NCBI RefSeq assembly: GCF_900103635.1
Contig: NZ_FMXK01000022.1
Location: forward strand, 1 to 58,656
Reading direction: 5' to 3'
DNA from: Butyrivibrio sp. INlla18
GTDB taxonomy: Bacteria; Bacillota; Clostridia; Lachnospirales; Lachnospiraceae
DNA length: 58,656 nt
In this document: piece by piece, positions 15,836-24,649 of the stretch
Layout: every line of letters begins with the position of its first letter
How positions within the stretch are numbered: position 1 is the first letter of the stretch
Made by a program: the position numbers and the translations under genes
The notes under the pieces: generated by a model
The model's database searches: none
The model's input: only the letters and a program-made list of their open reading frames with translations
Told to the model about the DNA's origin: nothing

Positions 15836-16996
15836 ATGGGGCTTTTACAGGCAGCACTTGTTGCAGGTGGTAGTGTATTAAAAGATCAGTGGAGAGATTA
15901 TTTCATTTGTCCTTCACTTTCAAATGATGTTCTTCTTACAAAAGGTGTTAAGAAAGCAGGAAAGGGTTCTGACAATATCATTTCAAACGGTTCAATAATC
16001 GCCGTTAATGAAGGTCAGTGTATGATCCTTGTTGATCAGGGACAGATCACAGAAATCTGCGCTGAGGCTGGTGAGTTCGTATATGACACATCTTCAGAGC
16101 CTTCTGTATTCTATGGAGATCTCAGCGAGAGCATCGTTGCTTCCTTCAAGGAATTTGCAAAGCGCTTAAGCTTTGGTGGTTCAGCTCCTAAGGATCAGAG
16201 AGTTTACTATTTCAATACTAAGGAGATCATCGGAAACAAATACGGCACTGTTAATCCAGTTCCTTTCCGTGTTGTTGATACAAATATCGGTCTTGACCTT
16301 GATGCAAGCATCAAATGTCATGGTGAATACAGCTACAAGATCGTAGATCCTATTCTCTTCTACAAGAGCATCTGCGGAAACGTAGAAGGCGAATTCAGAA
16401 AAGACAAGATCGATTCACAGCTCAAGAGTGAGCTCTTAACAGCTCTTCAGCCAGCATTCGCCAAGATCTCAGAGATGGGCATCCGTTACAGCGCTCTTCC
16501 AGGACACACAACAGAGATCGCTGATGCACTTAATGAAGTTCTCTCAGATAAGTGGGAAAAGGTTTATGGTATCAAGATCTCTACATTCGGCGTAAGCTCA
16601 GTTGTTGCTTCTGAAGAAGATGAAAAGACAATCAAAGAGCTTCAGAGAGCAGGCGCTCTTAGAAATCCTAATATGGCAGCTGCAACTATTGCCAGCGCAC
16701 AGGCTCAGGCAATGCAGGATGCTGCAAAGAATACAGCAACTGGTCCTATGATGGCTTTCGCTGGAATGAACATGGCTCAGCAGGCTGGTGGTATGAATGC
16801 TACTCAGCTCTTTAACGCTGGTGCTCAGAGTGCTCCTGCTACAGGCGCATCTTGGACATGCTCATGTGGAACAACTAACAGCGGAAACTTCTGCTCTAAC
16901 TGCGGATCACCAAGACCTTCTGCTAGTTGGACATGTTCTTGCGGAACAACAAACACTGGTAATTTCTGCTCTAACTGCGGCAAAGCAAGAGCTTAA
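15836..16996 (+). CDS. SPFH-domain protein with two C-terminal zinc ribbons (YdjI-like)
   Basis: A 386-residue protein related to Bacillus YdjI. The N-terminal two thirds form the SPFH/virion-core-like domain (YFICPSLSNDVLLTKG at the start, then DLDASIKCHGEYSYKIVDPILFY). An Ala/Met/Gln-rich linker follows (about 280-335). The C-terminus has two nearly identical four-Cys zinc ribbons: SWTCSCGTTNSGNFCSNCG and SWTCSCGTTNTGNFCSNCG, 25 residues apart. In B. subtilis YdjI acts with YdjG, YdjH and a PspA homologue in membrane stress. Start ATG has AAAGGAG 7 nt upstream. Two zinc ribbons in tandem suggest recent duplication of the tail. Confidence 0.88.
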   Translation: MGLLQAALVAGGSVLKDQWRDYFICPSLSNDVLLTKGVKKAGKGSDNIISNGSIIAVNEGQCMILVDQGQITEICAEAGEFVYDTSSEPSVFYGDLSESIVASFKEFAKRLSFGGSAPKDQRVYYFNTKEIIGNKYGTVNPVPFRVVDTNIGLDLDASIKCHGEYSYKIVDPILFYKSICGNVEGEFRKDKIDSQLKSELLTALQPAFAKISEMGIRYSALPGHTTEIADALNEVLSDKWEKVYGIKISTFGVSSVVASEEDEKTIKELQRAGALRNPNMAAATIASAQAQAMQDAAKNTATGPMMAFAGMNMAQQAGGMNATQLFNAGAQSAPATGASWTCSCGTTNSGNFCSNCGSPRPSASWTCSCGTTNTGNFCSNCGKARA

Positions 16997-17018
16997 TCTT
17001 TGATCCTAAGAGGAAAAT

Positions 17019-18065
17019 ATGGCTTTACAAGAATATGAGTGCCCCGCCTGTGGCGGGGCAATGGAATTTAATCCTAAAACCCAAAAATTAAAATGTCCTT
17101 ACTGCGACTCAGAATTCAATGTAAAGGACTATGTTGCTAATCACAACTCATCCAGTACTGGACAAGCTACAGAGTCTAGCACTCCTGGTAGCGAAGAAAT
17201 GTACATTTACTCCTGCGGTTCCTGCGGCGGTGAGATCCTTGCTACAGAATCCTTAGGATCTCTTAAATGTCCTTTCTGCAGTAACAACGTTGTTGTAAAA
17301 GAGAAGTTTACTGGCGAGTTCAAACCTGATTACATTATTCCATTTAAGACCACAAGAGATGATGCTATGGCGACTTATGAAAAATATGTTAAGTCCAAAA
17401 AGCTTGTTCCAAAGGTCTTTTTTGAAAAGAACCATATTGATGAGTTAAAGGGTATCTATGTTCCTTTCTGGCTCTATGATGGTGTTCAGGATTTCAATGG
17501 AACCTATGAGTGTACCAAGACAAGGTCTTGGAGTGATAGCAGATACAACTATAGAGAAACCAAGTACTACGAAGTAATCAGATCTGGTACTGAGAAATTT
17601 GAATTCGTTCCTGTTGACGGATCCAAGGAAATGCCTGATGACCTTATGGAATCTCTAGAGCCATTTGATCACAATGCAATAGTTCCTTTTAACATGGGAT
17701 ATTTAGCAGGCTTCCTTGCAAACAAATATAATGTTTCTTCTGATGACTGCAAAAAGAGAGCCTTTGACAGAATGGCTGACTCTACAGCCAGTGATTTTAG
17801 AAACACTATTTCCGGATACAGCTCCGTCAGACCAGTAAATGAACAGTGTGGCACAAGAGAATCATCTTACAAATATGCCCTTTACCCAGTTTATATTCTG
17901 AATACTACTTGGAATGGCAAAAATTACCTCTTTGCCATGAATGGTCAGAGCGGCAAATTTATCGGAAATCTTCCATGGAGCCCAGCTAGAGCAGCCAAGT
18001 ATTACTTAGCTTTTGCAGCGGTGTTCTCCATCATTGCCTTTATTGTTCAGTTTTTATTTTTGTAA
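17019..18065 (+). CDS. Zinc-ribbon membrane protein (YdjG-like)
   Basis: A 348-residue protein. A TFIIB-type zinc ribbon is at the N-terminus (YECPACGGAMEFN, then LKCPYCDSEF), followed by a second one (YSCGSCGGEI, then LKCPFCSNNVV). The middle (about 105-310) is a conserved soluble region with YVPFWLYDGVQDFNGTYEC, and a single membrane helix closes the protein (YYLAFAAVFSIIAFIVQFLFL). This fits YdjG-like proteins, thought to anchor YdjI and recruit PspA-type partners at the membrane. It starts 22 nt after the SPFH gene, with AAGAGG upstream. No pspA-like gene lies in the window. Confidence 0.85.
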   Translation: MALQEYECPACGGAMEFNPKTQKLKCPYCDSEFNVKDYVANHNSSSTGQATESSTPGSEEMYIYSCGSCGGEILATESLGSLKCPFCSNNVVVKEKFTGEFKPDYIIPFKTTRDDAMATYEKYVKSKKLVPKVFFEKNHIDELKGIYVPFWLYDGVQDFNGTYECTKTRSWSDSRYNYRETKYYEVIRSGTEKFEFVPVDGSKEMPDDLMESLEPFDHNAIVPFNMGYLAGFLANKYNVSSDDCKKRAFDRMADSTASDFRNTISGYSSVRPVNEQCGTRESSYKYALYPVYILNTTWNGKNYLFAMNGQSGKFIGNLPWSPARAAKYYLAFAAVFSIIAFIVQFLFL

Positions 18066-18086
18066 TGTACAGGTGAATTTACTATT

Positions 18087-18977
18087 ATGAATAAACTCAA
18101 AAAAGTATTTCTTTTGATAATCGCGCTTGTTGCGATCATATTGCCCAGCACAACAGCCTATGCAATTTCTGGTCCGCTCTGGGATAGTAATACTGTTCCA
18201 ACCAGTAGACAAAAGGACAGGCTTCTCGATAACGCAGATCTTTTAACAAATGAGGAAGAAGCTGATATCCTTGCAAAGCTGGATGCTGCCAGCCAAAAAT
18301 ATAGATCAAATATTGTTATCGTAACCGTAGACGATTATCGTGATTATGGTTCTTATGGGGACATTCCACAAGGCTTTGCTGATGACTATTTTGATTACAA
18401 TGGCTTTGGCGCTGACTACGATGATAGCGGAATTCTTTTCATGCTGAGCATGGAAGACAGATCATGGGCTTTCAGCACTTCAGGAACAGCAATCGACGTA
18501 TTTACTGATTACGGTCAGGATGAGCTTATAGATACAATGCTCCCTTACCTTTCAAACGGCAAATACCATGACGCTTTTGACCATTTCATAAGCGCTACAG
18601 ACAGATATTACTCCGCTTATGCAAACGGCAACGCAATTGATGTAAATAACGATCCAAAGACAGCAAAGGAGATTTTGGGTTATCTACCCCTTAGTCTTAT
18701 CATTGGACTTATTCTTGCACTTATTCCTGTGCTGGCTATGAAATCTCAGCTGGATACAGTGCACATGAAGCCAAATGCAGCTGGATACCAGTCACATCAA
18801 GGGCTCAATATGAGGATACATGAGGACAGGTTCATCAGAAGCCATGTTTCTCATACTCCACGGCCTCAGAGCAGTAGCTCAGGCTATAGCGGCTCTAGAG
18901 GTGGCCATTATGGTGGTAGTTCCGTGCATCACTCAAGCTCCGGACACTCTCATGGCGGAAGTCACGGACATTTTTGA
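18087..18977 (+). CDS. TPM-domain membrane protein with Gly/Ser/His-rich tail
   Basis: A 296-residue protein with a signal peptide (about 1-26), an extracytoplasmic TPM domain (about 45-190, opening with LLDNADLLTNEEEADILAKL and containing SGILFMLSMEDRSWAFSTSG), one membrane helix (YLPLSLIIGLILALIPVLAM) and a cytoplasmic tail very rich in Gly, Ser and His. TPM domains have been reported as phosphatases or as assembly factors. The histidine tail could bind metal. It lies 21 nt after the YdjG-like gene, completing an SPFH / zinc ribbon / TPM trio comparable to the B. subtilis ydjGHI genes. Confidence 0.85.
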   Translation: MNKLKKVFLLIIALVAIILPSTTAYAISGPLWDSNTVPTSRQKDRLLDNADLLTNEEEADILAKLDAASQKYRSNIVIVTVDDYRDYGSYGDIPQGFADDYFDYNGFGADYDDSGILFMLSMEDRSWAFSTSGTAIDVFTDYGQDELIDTMLPYLSNGKYHDAFDHFISATDRYYSAYANGNAIDVNNDPKTAKEILGYLPLSLIIGLILALIPVLAMKSQLDTVHMKPNAAGYQSHQGLNMRIHEDRFIRSHVSHTPRPQSSSSGYSGSRGGHYGGSSVHHSSSGHSHGGSHGHF

Positions 18978-19037
18978 TAGATAAGTGTTTTAAAAAAAAC
19001 AAAATGACGATATACTAATTGTGAGATACTAGGAGAT

Positions 19038-20816
19038 ATGCTTGTGGAGATAAAGACCAAAATAAAAGCAGCTTCTTTATCAATTCTGGCTATCATCATA
19101 ATTACTATAACCGTTATTGTTTTAGGAACTGCTAAGTTTAATACACCTTATGATCATCCTTTAGTTCAGCTGGATTCCGGCTGGACTATTTCTCGTGACG
19201 GCAAGTCACATCCTATAGAAAGTTTATCAACTGCAAGTATTGGTCTGGCAAACAAAGGGGATGTCATTTCTGTTAGTACTACAATACCTTCTATCGGAAA
19301 CATCCCTCAGACCACACTTGAGTTTAGAAGTATCTTATCAACTGTAGATATCTATATTGATAACGAACTTATCTATTCTTATGGTTATGATTACACCATC
19401 AAAAACCTAATGCTTCCCAAGTTCCATCACTTCATTCCATTACCCAAAGACTCAGCTGGCAAAACAATAAATATTGTTTTTACTGCTACAGAAGACAATG
19501 CCTTTTCCAGCTTCTCACCTTTTTATCTTGGAAGCTATAAAGACATTTCTAATAAGCTTCTTCAGCCAAACAGACTTCCTATCGTTATCGGTAATTTCCT
19601 TTGTATGTTCGGTTTTGTTCTCCTTGTTTTATCACCATTTCTTATCTTTAGTGATAATCATGACTATAGCATCATGTTCAGTGCTCTAGTATCTATTTTC
19701 ATGGGCTTTTACATCCTGTGTTACAACGACATCTTATGGTATGTATCAAATAGCCCTGCAGTTTATACATTCTTGGAATATGTATCTCTTTTCCTTATTC
19801 CGCCATGTATCATTGGATTTATAATATCCACCAAGCAGGTTAAAGCTCTTGGGATCGGAAAGGCACTTCTTTCAATAAATCTTGCTTTCGTCTTGATCAC
19901 ATTTGTATTACATGCTACAAATCTGCTTCATATCTGTCACTTTGTAACAAGTTTCCACCTTTTAGTTGTGTGTGAGGCTCTATTCTTTGTGATTTCACTT
20001 GTTCATGCCATAATCATAAGACGCAAAAAAGCTTCTGATAACGGTGTAGCCTCCATGTCAGCCACTATGCTGATTCTAGGCCTCATCTGCTTCCTTACTT
20101 GTGCTATTACAGATATTATTCTCTTTAATCTGCTAAAATACGGTTCAACAGGTGAATCTAGTGCAACGATCAACTTCACTACAGTAGGCGCTCTTCTATT
20201 TATGATCTGCCTGTTCCTTAACTATTTCTTCCACTGTATTGAATATATCAGCGAGCTCACCACCAAAAAGCATTTGGAAGGTCTTGCTTATTCAGATGCT
20301 CTTACTGGACTTTCAAACAGAACAAAGTGTGAGCTTGTCTTTGCTGAGCTAAAAGGCGATTACACCATCATCAGTCTTGATCTTGATTACCTTAAATATA
20401 CTAACGACAACTACGGCCACCTTGAAGGCGATAAGCTTATAAGCGGCTTTGGAAATATTCTTAAAAACAGTTTCACTGATGCTAGCCTCGTAGGTAGAAT
20501 GGGCGGCGACGAGTTTATTGTCATCCTGCCTTACATTGACACTGAGAGAACAGAAAGAGATCTTAGCTGTATGTCTGATCTCATGGCTTATGAATCCTCT
20601 AGGGAAGTACATATCAAGTACTCTGCTTCCTGGGGATATGCAAACAGTAAGGAGCGAAATCTTCTCAAGGTTGTTACTCCTCAGAAAGTATATCTCCTTG
20701 CTGATTCACGCATGTATGAAATGAAAAAAGGTCATCACAATCAATCACTTTCAAGACTTTATGACGACCTTTTGAAAAATCTTTCAGGAAAGGCTGGTGA
20801 TACAGAAGATGCTTAA
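19038..20816 (+). CDS. Membrane diguanylate cyclase with 7TM-type sensor (copy 1)
   Basis: A 592-residue protein. N-terminal membrane anchor (about 10-30), an extracytoplasmic beta-rich domain (about 31-170), a block of about seven membrane helices (180-405) and a C-terminal GGDEF domain (about 420-585). The active-site motif GGDEF is intact at about 489-493 and the metal-binding segment LDLDYLKYTNDNYGH is present, so it should make cyclic di-GMP from two GTP. The usual RxxD product-inhibition site upstream of GGDEF is absent. AGGAG sits directly before the ATG at 19038, while the GTG at 19044 has better spacing and may be the true start. It overlaps a paralogue immediately downstream. Confidence 0.92.
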   Translation: MLVEIKTKIKAASLSILAIIIITITVIVLGTAKFNTPYDHPLVQLDSGWTISRDGKSHPIESLSTASIGLANKGDVISVSTTIPSIGNIPQTTLEFRSILSTVDIYIDNELIYSYGYDYTIKNLMLPKFHHFIPLPKDSAGKTINIVFTATEDNAFSSFSPFYLGSYKDISNKLLQPNRLPIVIGNFLCMFGFVLLVLSPFLIFSDNHDYSIMFSALVSIFMGFYILCYNDILWYVSNSPAVYTFLEYVSLFLIPPCIIGFIISTKQVKALGIGKALLSINLAFVLITFVLHATNLLHICHFVTSFHLLVVCEALFFVISLVHAIIIRRKKASDNGVASMSATMLILGLICFLTCAITDIILFNLLKYGSTGESSATINFTTVGALLFMICLFLNYFFHCIEYISELTTKKHLEGLAYSDALTGLSNRTKCELVFAELKGDYTIISLDLDYLKYTNDNYGHLEGDKLISGFGNILKNSFTDASLVGRMGGDEFIVILPYIDTERTERDLSCMSDLMAYESSREVHIKYSASWGYANSKERNLLKVVTPQKVYLLADSRMYEMKKGHHNQSLSRLYDDLLKNLSGKAGDTEDA

Positions 20817-22500
20817 AAAATACCGTGCGCCAGCTATATTCTCAGCTGTAATAATCATAGTGCTTGTTGTAGCCTGCCTATCACTGTTAAATGTACATCC
20901 CAAGAAGGAATACACTCATCTAGAGCATGGCTGGTGTGTAACAATTGGTGAAGAGTACTTTACTGGCAAAAACATTGAGCAGTTGTACCAGCTTCATCCA
21001 GGCAAGCTATATAGAGGAGATGTGATCACTGTATCTACTACTCTTCCAAATCTAGGATATCTGGAATTTCCAGCGATCATTTATAAGAGTAAGTATACTA
21101 CTTTGGATTGTTACCTTGATGATGAACTGATCTATTCATTTGGAAATGAAAACTTTAAAAATGGCGATTTTGTAGGACGACTCTACCATATCATTCCTCT
21201 TCCAAGAGAGTATGCTGGCAAGACGCTGACATTCTATATGACAGTTACAGAAAATAATCCTGTCACCGACCTTGAAGCTCCTATTCTTGGAAATCAGGCA
21301 GATATTGAAGGCAAGCTTATCCATGCAAACATGTTTGTAATATCAACAGGAATATTCATGTTTATATTTGGAGTCATATTCCTGTTTGTTTCACTGATCT
21401 TTGCATCTGCTATTCCTACCATCACAGCCCAGATCGTGGAATCTTTATTATGCATGAACCTTGGCGTATGGCTCCTTAGTTATTACAACCTCTTCAACCT
21501 GTTCTATTACACACCGCTCGAAACCCAGCTTGAGTACTTTACACTGTACCTCATCGTGCCATACTGCTACCTCATACTTTTCTTTATTCAAGATGTTGAA
21601 AAAAAGACTATATTCCTCACAGTAGCAGCACTTAGTACAGCCCAGGTTATAATACAGCTGATTCTACAATTTGCTATCAACATACACCTTAGAGAAACTC
21701 TTGCTGTATACCATGTAAATGCCTTGATCGGTTTTGGCTTTATCATTTATTTTGCCCGCAAGAATATCAAGAACAAGAATACTCCTGCATCGACTGTAGT
21801 GCAGATGCTTGGACTGACAGCTTTTTCTATAGCTCTTTTGATCCATCTGTTCTTCTATGTACTTGATAAGGCTCATATCAGAACTGACTTCTTGATCAGA
21901 AATACTATCATTTGCTCTGGTTGCCTGATATTTGCCACAAGCATGCTGGCAAACTATTTCCTTTATATCACCAAGAGCTACGCCGAGCGAAAAGAGTCCG
22001 CATCACTATCTCATCTTGCTTATGCCGACGGACTTACTGATCTGCCTAACAGAGCCATGGCTGATAAGATGTTAAAAGACCTATCAAATGTGACAACAGA
22101 CTATTGCATAATAAGTATCGATCTAAACGGACTAAAGACTGTAAACGATAAATTTGGCCATCCTTCTGGAGACCGCTATATCAAAGACTTTGCCAAAGTT
22201 CTTACTAGTACCTTTGGCGAAGAAGATTTCATAGGAAGAATTGGAGGAGATGAATTTGTAGTTATCATCAATGACTCCTCTTCAAAAGATATTATCTCAA
22301 TGATAGAAAGGATGAACAGCGCTCTTAACGTAATGAACGCCATTTATCCTGAATATCACCGAAGCGCTGCTGCCGGATTTGCATTCCTTCATGAAGTACC
22401 AGTTAATGACTCCCATGAAGTATATCTTCTTGCAGATCAGCGAATGTATGAGCAAAAGAGACAGATGCACGAAAAGCTCGGCATCAATGTAAGACTCTAA
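20797..22500 (+). CDS. Membrane diguanylate cyclase with 7TM-type sensor (copy 2)
   Basis: A 567-residue paralogue of the preceding gene with the same order: anchor, extracytoplasmic domain, about seven helices and GGDEF. Corresponding segments are easy to match (DVITVSTTLPNLGY, YLDDELIYSFG, HIIPLPREYAGKTL). The GGDEF motif at about 483-487 and SIDLNGLKTVNDKFGHPSGD are intact, so it should also make cyclic di-GMP; the RxxD inhibitory site is missing here too. The start is a GTG at 20797 inside the end of the first gene (20-nt overlap), with AGGAAAGG upstream. Its stop lies one base from the stop of the convergent lipoprotein gene. Confidence 0.92.
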   Translation: MIQKMLKKYRAPAIFSAVIIIVLVVACLSLLNVHPKKEYTHLEHGWCVTIGEEYFTGKNIEQLYQLHPGKLYRGDVITVSTTLPNLGYLEFPAIIYKSKYTTLDCYLDDELIYSFGNENFKNGDFVGRLYHIIPLPREYAGKTLTFYMTVTENNPVTDLEAPILGNQADIEGKLIHANMFVISTGIFMFIFGVIFLFVSLIFASAIPTITAQIVESLLCMNLGVWLLSYYNLFNLFYYTPLETQLEYFTLYLIVPYCYLILFFIQDVEKKTIFLTVAALSTAQVIIQLILQFAINIHLRETLAVYHVNALIGFGFIIYFARKNIKNKNTPASTVVQMLGLTAFSIALLIHLFFYVLDKAHIRTDFLIRNTIICSGCLIFATSMLANYFLYITKSYAERKESASLSHLAYADGLTDLPNRAMADKMLKDLSNVTTDYCIISIDLNGLKTVNDKFGHPSGDRYIKDFAKVLTSTFGEEDFIGRIGGDEFVVIINDSSSKDIISMIERMNSALNVMNAIYPEYHRSAAAGFAFLHEVPVNDSHEVYLLADQRMYEQKRQMHEKLGINVRL

Positions 22501-22501
22501 A

Positions 22502-23086
22502 TTAACCTTTTATAAGTTTTGAATTTCTGAGGGTGCAGTATTCTGCGCCCTCTTCTTCATATACATCAAAAACTCCCTGTACAACTACAGTATCACCTTC
22601 TGTTGGGTAATCATCCGGATATGAATAATCGCTTGTAAGCTCAAACTCAACGCCTTGAGAACAGCACTGGGTAGCATCCATGATAAAGCAAGCCAGATAT
22701 CTTTTACCTGTTGCCTGGTCGAAGTATTCTGTATATATGCCTTCCATTCTAATGGTCTTGCCAATAAAGTTCTCCGGATAAAACATCATGTTGTAGACCT
22801 GACTGTAGACCATGGTACTTGAAAGAGCTGTAAGATCCACATCAACGCCGTCAATGCTGCTGAGCACCACGCTACTGTCTACCTCTTCTGGTAATGGAAT
22901 AGATGAAGTAGATGCTGACGCACTTGTCTTTTCTTCTAATACATCGCTTACTGAAGACGGACTTGAGACCACCTTTTTGGGCTCATTTGAAGTCTCTTTT
23001 TCCTCGCTTCCACAGGCGTTAATTGACATTGTCATAGACGCTAACGCCAACAAAATCGCAAGTTTCTTGATCACTTTTTTCTTCAT
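22502..23086 (-). CDS. Lipoprotein with OB-like domain and Cys-Cys motif, last gene of the metal ABC operon
   Basis: A 194-residue lipoprotein (lipobox ending at Cys25, MSINAC). A Ser/Val-rich linker of about 50 residues follows, then a compact beta-rich domain with an OB-fold look: GKTIRMEGIYTEYFD, YLACFIMDATQCCSQGVEF and GDTVVVQGVFDVYEEEG. The adjacent cysteines in ATQCCSQG recall the CC motif of DUF1980/YcgQ proteins linked to metal uptake, though I do not claim membership. Its ATG overlaps the permease stop by 4 nt, with GGAGGA upstream, so it is coupled to the zinc/manganese transporter and may bind or pass on the metal (inference). Confidence 0.75.
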   Translation of the reverse strand: MKKKVIKKLAILLALASMTMSINACGSEEKETSNEPKKVVSSPSSVSDVLEEKTSASASTSSIPLPEEVDSSVVLSSIDGVDVDLTALSSTMVYSQVYNMMFYPENFIGKTIRMEGIYTEYFDQATGKRYLACFIMDATQCCSQGVEFELTSDYSYPDDYPTEGDTVVVQGVFDVYEEEGAEYCTLRNSKLIKG

Positions 23087-23925
23087 GCTCTTCCTCCCAC
23101 AAGCTTTCCAGCAAGATAGCAGATTGCAAATGCTACCGCATCTGCTGCCACAATCGTAGATCCAACTGGTGTTCCGGCAAGGATCGATATTATGATTCCC
23201 GTAAAAGCGCACACTACAGAAAGAATTGCAGCGCATACAGTAACTTTCAAAAAGCTCTTAAATATGCTCATAGCCGACAAAGCTGGAAATATCACAAGGG
23301 CTGAGATAAGCAGTGATCCCACAAGATTCATTGCAAGCACTATTATCACTGCGATCATTACCGCGATCAAAAGGTTGTATCTTTTGGTATTAGTTCCAGT
23401 TGCTGATGCAAAATTCTCATCAAAGGTAACAGCAAATATCTTGTTATAGAGAAAAACAAAAACAACAACTACAATGATAGAAAGCACCACGCAGATAACA
23501 ACCTCTTCCAATGTAAGAGTCAAAATTGATGTGGAGCCAAAAAGCGTACTACACACATCACCTGTTAGATTCGAAGATGTTGAAAAGATATTCATAAGGA
23601 GATAACCAAATGCTAGTGCCCCTACAGATATCATGGCTATCGCAGCATCGCCCTTTATCCTGGCATTTTCGCCGGTTCTCAAAAGAAGTACTGCGCTTAT
23701 TATGGTAATAGGCAGTATCAAAGCCATCTGATCAGCCATCTTAAGAACGCTTGCTATTGCCATTGCTCCAAAGGCAACATGTGAAAGTCCATCTCCAATA
23801 TAAGAAAACCTTTTAAGCACTAGCGTAACTCCTAGAAGAGACGAAGACAGTGCGATGAGAACGCCAACTATTACGGCGTATCTAACAAATGGATATTGAA
23901 AATAAAATATAAGCTTTTCTATCAT
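23083..23925 (-). CDS. Metal ABC transporter permease (ZnuB/MntB-type, ABC-3 family)
   Basis: A 280-residue permease with about eight hydrophobic segments. Typical ABC-3 family blocks are visible: FVRYAVIVGVLIALSSSLLG, SYIGDGLSHVAFGAMAI and LVGSLLISALVIFPALSA. It forms the channel for Zn2+ or Mn2+ with the ATPase upstream, which it overlaps by 4 nt. Manganese and zinc permeases cannot be separated by sequence here. Confidence 0.93.
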   Translation of the reverse strand: MIEKLIFYFQYPFVRYAVIVGVLIALSSSLLGVTLVLKRFSYIGDGLSHVAFGAMAIASVLKMADQMALILPITIISAVLLLRTGENARIKGDAAIAMISVGALAFGYLLMNIFSTSSNLTGDVCSTLFGSTSILTLTLEEVVICVVLSIIVVVVFVFLYNKIFAVTFDENFASATGTNTKRYNLLIAVMIAVIIVLAMNLVGSLLISALVIFPALSAMSIFKSFLKVTVCAAILSVVCAFTGIIISILAGTPVGSTIVAADAVAFAICYLAGKLVGGRA

Positions 23926-24632
23926 TTGTTTTCACCATCCTTCTGACTTAAAAAGAATCTTCCTTCATCACTTTCCAAGTACTCTTCCTTACTTCCAAAA
24001 AATATCTCTTTTCCTATGTGGAGGATCTTAGTGGCATACTTAACTGCTGCCCCTATATCATGGGAGATCATGATTATAGTGATACCGCTGTCATTAAGTT
24101 TTTTTATCACCTCATACATTTCAAGTGTTACCTTAGGATCAAGTCCTGCCACGGGCTCATCAAGTAAAAGAACCTTTCTGGTGGCGCAAAGAGCTCTTGC
24201 AAGAAGGACTCTTTGCTGCTGTCCACCAGACAACTCTCTATAGCAGCGGTCTTTATATTCTGTAATTCCCATGCGTTCCATATTTTTTCTGGCAATTTCT
24301 TTTTCTTTTTTGCTATAAAAAGGTCTAAGGCCCATTTGTCCCTGACATCCGGATATCACTATCTCTTTTACCGAGGCAGGAAAATCCTTCTGGATGACTG
24401 TCTGCTGAGGAAGATATCCTATCTCTTTTGACAAAAGGCCATCACCAACAAGGACCTCTCCTTTTAACGGCTTTTGAAGTTGCAGGATGGTCTTCATAAG
24501 AGTAGATTTTCCAGAGCCGTTTTCTCCTACAATACAGAGATAGTCCCCTGCTTCTACTGTGAAATTTAACCCATCCACAACAGTCATATTTTCATATCCA
24601 AGGGATAGATCCTTAATTGTTAGTAATGACAT
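23922..24632 (-). CDS. Metal ABC transporter ATP-binding protein (ZnuC/MntA-type)
   Basis: A 236-residue ABC ATPase. Walker A GENGSGKST, Q-loop LPQQ, signature ELSGGQQQRVLLARAL, Walker B VLLLDEPVAGLDP and switch His in MISHDIGAAVK are intact. The FPASVKEIVISG segment after the Q-loop is typical of zinc/manganese ATPases. It energises the permease encoded next, with a 4-nt overlap, and follows the binding-protein gene after 17 nt. Confidence 0.95.
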   Translation of the reverse strand: MSLLTIKDLSLGYENMTVVDGLNFTVEAGDYLCIVGENGSGKSTLMKTILQLQKPLKGEVLVGDGLLSKEIGYLPQQTVIQKDFPASVKEIVISGCQGQMGLRPFYSKKEKEIARKNMERMGITEYKDRCYRELSGGQQQRVLLARALCATRKVLLLDEPVAGLDPKVTLEMYEVIKKLNDSGITIIMISHDIGAAVKYATKILHIGKEIFFGSKEEYLESDEGRFFLSQKDGENK

Positions 24633-24649
24633 TTTTCCCTCCTAGCCCT

